Made by a program: the position numbers and the translations under genes. This document shows, one piece after another, positions 60,055 through 64,000 of a stretch of DNA of 64,000 nucleotides. Numbering within the stretch: the stretch's first letter is position 1; each line of letters opens with the position of its first letter. A model generated the notes under the pieces. The model had not been told where the DNA came from. It made no database searches and saw only the letters and a program-made list of their open reading frames with translations. Source of the DNA: JBBQVZ01 sp963695975 (GTDB lineage: Bacteria; Actinomycetota; UBA4738; HRBIN12); assembly GCA_963695975.1 (NCBI GenBank), contig CAVOIB010000002.1:434001-498000 (forward strand). The letters are read 5' to 3'.

Positions 60055-60579
60055 TCAGGCATCCCGTTCTCCTTCCGTCGCTCGCAAGGCTTGGCGCCCC
60101 TGGGTGGCCAGGGACCGCACGGTGGAGGCCCCGACGCCGAGGATGCTCGCCGCCTGCTCGGACGAGTAGCCGAAGAGATCGACGAGCAAGAGCGCTGCTC
60201 GCTGTCGTGTCGTGAGTCCCGTCAACAGCTGCCGGACATCGGCCCGCATGTCCGCGTCTCGATACGCATCACGTTGTTCCGCTACCGGGAGGGTCTTCCG
60301 CACAGCCATCGCCGTCCGGCGACGTCGCATCCGGAACCCGTTCAGGGCCACGCGGAAGAGGTAGCCGACAGGGTCATCGATCGTATGGATCCGGTCCCAT
60401 CGTTCCCAGAGCTTGAGGAACGCGTCCTGCATGAGCTCCTCGGCGTCCTGGCGGTCGCCGGTCACGAAATAGAGAGCCTTGAAGAGACGCTCGTGCTCTT
60501 CTTCGAACAGCGTGTCGAAGGTTCGCCCCGCGTCGACGCGTCCTGTTGGGAACGGCACGACCTCACCCTCTGCCCGCAT
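60055..60579 (-). CDS. ECF-type RNA polymerase sigma factor
   Basis: 174 aa. Sigma region 2 (LFEEEHERLFKALYFVTGDRQDAEELMQDAFLKLWERWDRI) and region 4 (LTTRQRAALLLVDLFGYSSEQAASILGVGASTVRSLATQGRQAL) with the helix-turn-helix. The length fits SigE/ECF-like proteins. A CAAC-N16-CGTC element upstream (60631-60654) resembles an ECF promoter and suggests autoregulation. Followed by the propeller gene and then a small secreted protein gene. Confidence 0.88.
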   Translation of the reverse strand: MRAEGEVVPFPTGRVDAGRTFDTLFEEEHERLFKALYFVTGDRQDAEELMQDAFLKLWERWDRIHTIDDPVGYLFRVALNGFRMRRRRTAMAVRKTLPVAEQRDAYRDADMRADVRQLLTGLTTRQRAALLLVDLFGYSSEQAASILGVGASTVRSLATQGRQALRATEGERDA

Positions 60580-60630
60580 GGATCATGGATGCATGAAGGA
60601 GACGTTCTGCTGAGGATGCGCCGAACAACC

Positions 60631-60654
60631 GACGACGTAAACCAGCGTCAGTTG
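60631..60654 (-). promoter_or_regulatory. Putative ECF promoter of the sigma operon
   Basis: Minus-strand CAAC (60654-60651), 16-nt spacer, CGTC (60634-60631). This matches the common GGAAC-N16-CGTC plan of ECF-dependent promoters except for one base in the -35. It lies about 50 nt before the sigma start codon. Confidence 0.45.
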
Positions 60655-60773
60655 TGCCTACGTGTGGATCATGCCTCGTGCGGGAGGAGAGGCGCCATCG
60701 AGAGCGAGAGGGTCGTCCCCGGGATCTCGTAAGAAGGCTCGTCCCCGAAGTCATCGTCCCCAATGCCCGCGTT

Positions 60774-60975
60774 CTAGAGGATCTGAGCTGTCGCGCAGGC
60801 CTCCTCGGTCGTCAGGTCGAGCACCAGCAGACGAACGTCCCTTGCAGGTTCTCGAGCAGCATGCGTCGGTCATCTTCGCGGAGCTCGATCTCGTCGAAAC
60901 GGGTCGTGCGACGATGTGGGGGCCCTTGAACACGTTCCGGTGCTCCTCGGCGAAGAACGCCGGATGACGCAGGAG
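60774..60975 (-). pseudogene. Frameshifted gene remnant downstream of RIO kinase
   Basis: Three consecutive minus-strand stretches with GC-rich third positions read as plausible protein but in different frames. The first is EVLLRHPAFFAEEHRNVFKG extended by PHIVARPV; the second, TRFDEIELREDDRRMLLENL then QGTF; the third, RLLVLDLTTEEACATAQIL ending at TAG 60774. Two frameshifts (near 60900 and 60835) would join them into about 65 residues. The family is not recognised. It is either a decaying gene or an assembly artefact. The remaining bases between 60580 and 60980 hold only the sigma promoter. Confidence 0.35.
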
Positions 60976-60979
60976 GACT

Positions 60980-61732
60980 TCAGATCAAGCCACGAAGCTC
61001 CTCCGGGACCAGGTCAGCGAACTGCCACGCTGTCCATAGGTCGTTCGTCAGCCGTCCCGATGATGTGCGGACGCCCGATCGTTCGAAGTGCTCACAGACT
61101 CGAACAAGGTCACGTTCCAGCAAGCCGCGTGCGTGCTTGTTCTTCCGCGGGTCGACCGCCTGCGGCAGATCGATGACGGTGATCTGTCCCTCCCACACGA
61201 GGATGTTGAACGGCGAGAGGTCGCCGTGGATCACGTTGCAGTACAGGAACAGCTCGACGTTGCGCAGTACCTGACGGAACAACTCCTGGGTCTCGCCATC
61301 GTCGGATCGATACCTCCTCAGTTGCGGCGCCGCGTCTTCTTCGTCGCCGATGTAGGTCATCAGGATCGCTCGATCTGTTCGCATGATGGGACGCGGCACG
61401 TCGGCGCCGGCTTCGGTCAACATCCGGAGCGTCTCCCATTCGCGGTCGACCCAGATCCCCCCCGCGACCTCACGCCCGAATGCGGTCTTCTTCTCAACGG
61501 CGACGCGGATGCGCCGTTCCTTGATCCACTCGCCGTCGCGGTACAGCGCTTCATCCCGGAACTCGCGACGATCCGGCGGATGGTAGATCTTGAGCGCGAC
61601 GAGGCGTTCGCCGGTCGTGCTTGGATCCGAACGACAGAGGTGGACCGATGCTTCCTTGCCGCTCTTGATGGGTCGGACGATCTTCGTGATGAGCCCTTCA
61701 TCCAGGAAGGGCTCGAACGCATTGTCCTGCAA
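60980..61732 (-). CDS. RIO-like serine/threonine protein kinase
   Basis: 250 aa, TTG start with GGAGGA 6 nt upstream. RIO1-like kinase core: IVRPIKSGKEASVHLCRSD (nucleotide loop), VALKIYHPPDRREFRDEALYRDG with the catalytic Lys, catalytic loop NVIHGDLSPFNILVWEG with Asp and Asn, and metal-binding TVIDLPQAVDP. RIO kinases act in ribosome maturation in archaea and eukaryotes; bacterial members are scattered and little studied. Divergent from radA. Confidence 0.88.
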   Translation of the reverse strand: MQDNAFEPFLDEGLITKIVRPIKSGKEASVHLCRSDPSTTGERLVALKIYHPPDRREFRDEALYRDGEWIKERRIRVAVEKKTAFGREVAGGIWVDREWETLRMLTEAGADVPRPIMRTDRAILMTYIGDEEDAAPQLRRYRSDDGETQELFRQVLRNVELFLYCNVIHGDLSPFNILVWEGQITVIDLPQAVDPRKNKHARGLLERDLVRVCEHFERSGVRTSSGRLTNDLWTAWQFADLVPEELRGLI

Positions 61733-61939
61733 GGTGATTCCTCCTCAGGAACGTGGTGGTTGAACGGACGGACGCCACGTTCCGAGGGATCGCGAGACGC
61801 GAAGGGTGTACGGCGGCTACGCGGAGACGGAGGGACGCGGCGTTGGTGCAACGTCGAGGACCCAGATCGTGGCCATCGCGCATCCCTCCTTCCGAGCCTG
61901 GTGGTGCGCCGGATCGCGCACGCCGATGGAGGATACGCG

Positions 61940-63328
61940 ATGTCAGACCCGGTCGCTAGTGTCCCGGGAATGGTCAAGGTGAGGTCGACCTTCCTCTGCT
62001 CGTCGTGCCGACAGCAGGTGTCGCAGTGGCTCGGTCGCTGTCCAGGCTGTGGCACATGGGGAACGATCGAAGAGGTGCACGATCGCGGAGCGAACGGGCG
62101 AGCCGTCGCATCATCGCCGGTCGTTTCGCTCGCGTCGGCGCCCGAAGAGCTGGGCCGGATCTCCACCGGGTTCGCCGACGTCGATCGTGTGCTGGGCGGG
62201 GGGATCGTGCCCGCATCGGTGGTCCTGCTCGCCGGCGATCCGGGGATCGGCAAGTCGACGCTGCTGCTGCACGTGATGGCGAACCTTGCTGGTGCCGGGC
62301 TCGATTGCCTCCTCGTCTCCGGAGAGGAGTCTCACGCGCAGGTGGCCGCTCGCGCGAGGCGACTGGGTGTGTCAGGCGATGCGATCTCGTTCGCCTCAGG
62401 CCGTGACGTCGCCACGGTCATCGAGACCGCGCGGGCCACGCGTCCGGTCGTGCTCGCGGTGGATTCCATCCAGGCGATCCGTGACGCGACAGGAACGCAG
62501 ATGCCGGGCGGCCCGTCGCAGGTCCGCTCGTGCACCGACGCGTTGGTCGGCTTCGCGAAGGCAGAGGGGATCGCGATGCTGATCACCGGCCACGTGACCA
62601 AGGACGGCGATCTCGCCGGCCCGCGGTCCCTGGAGCACGCTGTGGACGTGGTGCTGAGCTTCGACGGCGACCCCCGGTCGGGGCTACGGGTGCTGAGCGG
62701 AGGGAAGAATCGCTTCGGAGCCGAGGGCGAGACCGCCTGGTTCGAGATGGGAGACCGAGGTCTGCGGGCGATCGACCCGACGGGCGTCCTCCTTCCGGCA
62801 GGCTCCTCGCCGGGGGCAGCCGTCGCCCTCCCTCAAGCTGGTCGGCGTGCTCTGGCCGTGGAGGTGCAGGCATTGGTCGGGTCGGCCGAGGGGTCGGCGC
62901 GTCGTCAGGCGACCGGCCTCGACCCCCGACGCTTCCAGCTGGTAGCCGCGGTCCTTGACCGAGCCGCCGGCGTGGCACTCGGTCGGGCCGAGCTGTTCGG
63001 CGCCTCGTCGGGTGGCGTTCGGCTAGAGGATCCTGCCTGTGACCTCGCGATCGCGGCGGCGCTCGCTTCAGCCGCGGCGGGCGTGGCCCCTCCCGAGGGC
63101 TCGGCGTTCGTCGGTGAGGTGGCGCTCACGGGCGCCATCCGGCCGGCTCCCAGCATGACCCAACGTCTCGTCGCCGCCCGGGCCGCGGGCTGTTCGACGG
63201 TCTTTGCCCCCGAGGACGGCTCCGCGGCTCCGGATGGCGTGACGGTGGTAGCGGTTCGCCACGTTCGCGAGGCTTTGGGCCGAGCGTTCCGAACTCGAGA
63301 ACCTCCTCTCGCGACGCGGAGGACGTAG
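61940..63328 (+). CDS. radA: DNA repair protein RadA
   Basis: About 462 aa. A RecA-like helicase for branch migration of recombination intermediates. N-terminal zinc finger CSSCRQQVSQWLGRCPGC, Walker A LAGDPGIGKSTLL, a LVSGEESHAQV signature, the RadA-specific KNRFG motif, and a C-terminal Lon-like domain (about residues 310-450). ATG 61940 with GGAGG 7 nt upstream is preferred to ATG 61970; the open frame upstream to 61088 is shadow sequence over the RIO kinase gene. Confidence 0.95.
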   Translation: MSDPVASVPGMVKVRSTFLCSSCRQQVSQWLGRCPGCGTWGTIEEVHDRGANGRAVASSPVVSLASAPEELGRISTGFADVDRVLGGGIVPASVVLLAGDPGIGKSTLLLHVMANLAGAGLDCLLVSGEESHAQVAARARRLGVSGDAISFASGRDVATVIETARATRPVVLAVDSIQAIRDATGTQMPGGPSQVRSCTDALVGFAKAEGIAMLITGHVTKDGDLAGPRSLEHAVDVVLSFDGDPRSGLRVLSGGKNRFGAEGETAWFEMGDRGLRAIDPTGVLLPAGSSPGAAVALPQAGRRALAVEVQALVGSAEGSARRQATGLDPRRFQLVAAVLDRAAGVALGRAELFGASSGGVRLEDPACDLAIAAALASAAAGVAPPEGSAFVGEVALTGAIRPAPSMTQRLVAARAAGCSTVFAPEDGSAAPDGVTVVAVRHVREALGRAFRTREPPLATRRT

Positions 63329-63335
63329 AGCGTTC

Positions 63336-63362
63336 GGGCCCTTCGAACCCGTCGAAAGGCCC
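63336..63362 (+). terminator. Hairpin after radA
   Basis: GGGCCCTTCGA, loop ACCCG, TCGAAAGGCCC: an 11-bp stem with one mismatch just after the radA stop. No T-run follows, so intrinsic termination is uncertain. Confidence 0.45.
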
Positions 63363-63381
63363 TCTGACCTGCATGTTTGGG

Positions 63382-63411
63382 TTGCGCTCTTTGGCCCGTG
63401 CGTGTTATCTT
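63382..63411 (+). promoter_or_regulatory. Possible carD promoter
   Basis: TTGCGC (63382-63387), 18-nt spacer, TATCTT (63406-63411), 44 nt before the carD start. It has a moderate match to the housekeeping consensus. Confidence 0.4.
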
Positions 63412-63455
63412 GATAGTCAGTCAACCCGCGCACCGCTTCCTCAAGGGGGTTCCTG

Positions 63456-63965
63456 TTGTTCCGAAAAGGCGACACGGTTGTGCACCCGGAACACGGAGCC
63501 GCAGTCATCCAGGAACTCCGCGAGAAGGAGTTCCTAGGCGAGAAGCGAACCTACCTGGTCCTCCGGGTGGCCTACGGTGATCTCACACTCATGATCCCGG
63601 TCGACTCGACGGAGCAGGTCGGTCTCAGATCGGTCGTCAGCAAGGCCCAGGTCAAGAAGGTCCTCAAGGTGCTGACGGAAGACGAATCCTCCATGGCTGC
63701 CAACTGGAGTCGCCGCTTCAAGAACAACATGGAGAAGCTGCACTCAGGCGACCCGTACCAGGTGGCCGAGGTTCTGCGGAACCTCGCGATCCGCGAGCGC
63801 GAGAAGGGCCTCTCGGCGGGCGAGAAACGAATGATCCTCAAGGCCCGCCAGATCTTGATCTCGGAGCTCTCGCACGCGACCGGCAAGACCGAAGATGAAG
63901 CCGAGATCATGATCGACGAGGTCATCGATGGCGCCCACGGCGTCAAGATGGCCGCCCAGGCCTGA
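63456..63965 (+). CDS. carD: CarD-family transcriptional regulator
   Basis: 169 aa, TTG start with AAGGGGG about 7 nt upstream. An N-terminal RNAP-interacting Tudor-like domain (FRKGDTVVHPEHGAAVIQEL, YLVLRVAYGDLTLMIPVD) and a C-terminal helical DNA-binding domain (SRRFKNNMEKLHSGDPYQVAEVLRNL, LSAGEKRMILKARQILISELS). CarD stabilises open complexes at promoters, notably rRNA promoters, in actinobacteria. The length is close to the mycobacterial protein. It stands downstream of radA with its own promoter-like region. No further gene starts before the window end. Confidence 0.94.
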   Translation: MFRKGDTVVHPEHGAAVIQELREKEFLGEKRTYLVLRVAYGDLTLMIPVDSTEQVGLRSVVSKAQVKKVLKVLTEDESSMAANWSRRFKNNMEKLHSGDPYQVAEVLRNLAIREREKGLSAGEKRMILKARQILISELSHATGKTEDEAEIMIDEVIDGAHGVKMAAQA

Positions 63966-64000
63966 CATCCCCCTGTAGCTAGGTCTCTTGCCCCATCCAG

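Noticed and set aside
60654..60929. Plus-strand frames between the sigma factor and RIO kinase
   Set aside because: No conserved features; minus-strand reading of the same bases looks more protein-like (see remnant).
61088..61939. Upstream extension of the radA frame
   Set aside because: Runs antisense to the RIO kinase; radA homology begins only after 61940 where a good ribosome-binding site exists.

Overview
The window is about 64 kb of GC-rich bacterial chromosome with densely packed genes, strong third-position GC bias (hence many long antisense shadow frames), one tRNA, and no rRNA, CRISPR array, insertion sequence or phage gene. Gene content and order point to Actinomycetota. Examples are an MFS-thymidylate kinase fusion, a mycothiol-dependent maleylpyruvate isomerase-type enzyme, a DUF2342/F420-associated metalloprotease next to tilS-hpt-ftsH, the run folE-folP-folB-folK-(x)-DUF2520-panC-coaX-lysS-...-clpC, and radA followed by carD. 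I cannot name a genus. Several usual actinobacterial neighbours are missing or replaced (DUF3180, panD, lsr2), which suggests a deep or uncultured lineage.

1-24 kb is an ion-homeostasis region. It holds an LCP-family protein with a membrane partner, NhaA, a fluoride module (DUF190 + CrcB under a recognisable fluoride riboswitch), a membrane pyrophosphatase and an OB-fold protein. A roughly 17 kb potassium island follows. It contains a KdpE-type regulator and a KdpD-C-type histidine kinase divergent from a small membrane ORF and kdpF-A-B-C plus a Usp-like gene. Convergent to these lie a separately encoded KdpD N-terminal half, two TrkA/RCK proteins and a KimA-like APC transporter. Divergent from that transporter lie a second KdpD-C-type kinase, a second OmpR-type regulator, a second KimA-like transporter and an HD-domain protein. 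In this window the KdpD sensor is split in two and one N-terminal half coexists with two kinase halves.

24-38 kb holds housekeeping and envelope genes: YihY/BrkB, a GNAT acetyltransferase, DedA, topA with a Lys/Ala repeat tail, MFS-tmk, holB, a secreted M36 metallopeptidase, a Usp-UbiB/ABC1 fusion and tRNA-Thr(CGU). 38-55 kb is the conserved tilS-hpt-ftsH-folate-pantothenate/CoA-lysS block, with an alpha/beta hydrolase inserted between folP and folB and a zinc-ribbon/beta-propeller membrane protein after folK. 55-64 kb holds a cNMP-binding protein, a lone receiver, clpC, a possible sigma factor/propeller/secreted-protein operon, a RIO-like kinase followed by an apparently frameshifted gene remnant, radA and carD.

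A recurring signal is a TANNNT-like hexamer 6-10 nt before start codons that often have no Shine-Dalgarno sequence (topA, holB, coaX, folP, the DUF2520 gene, both kdp divergent genes and others). This suggests widespread leaderless transcription. Function assignments rest on family motifs read by eye; no database search was run.
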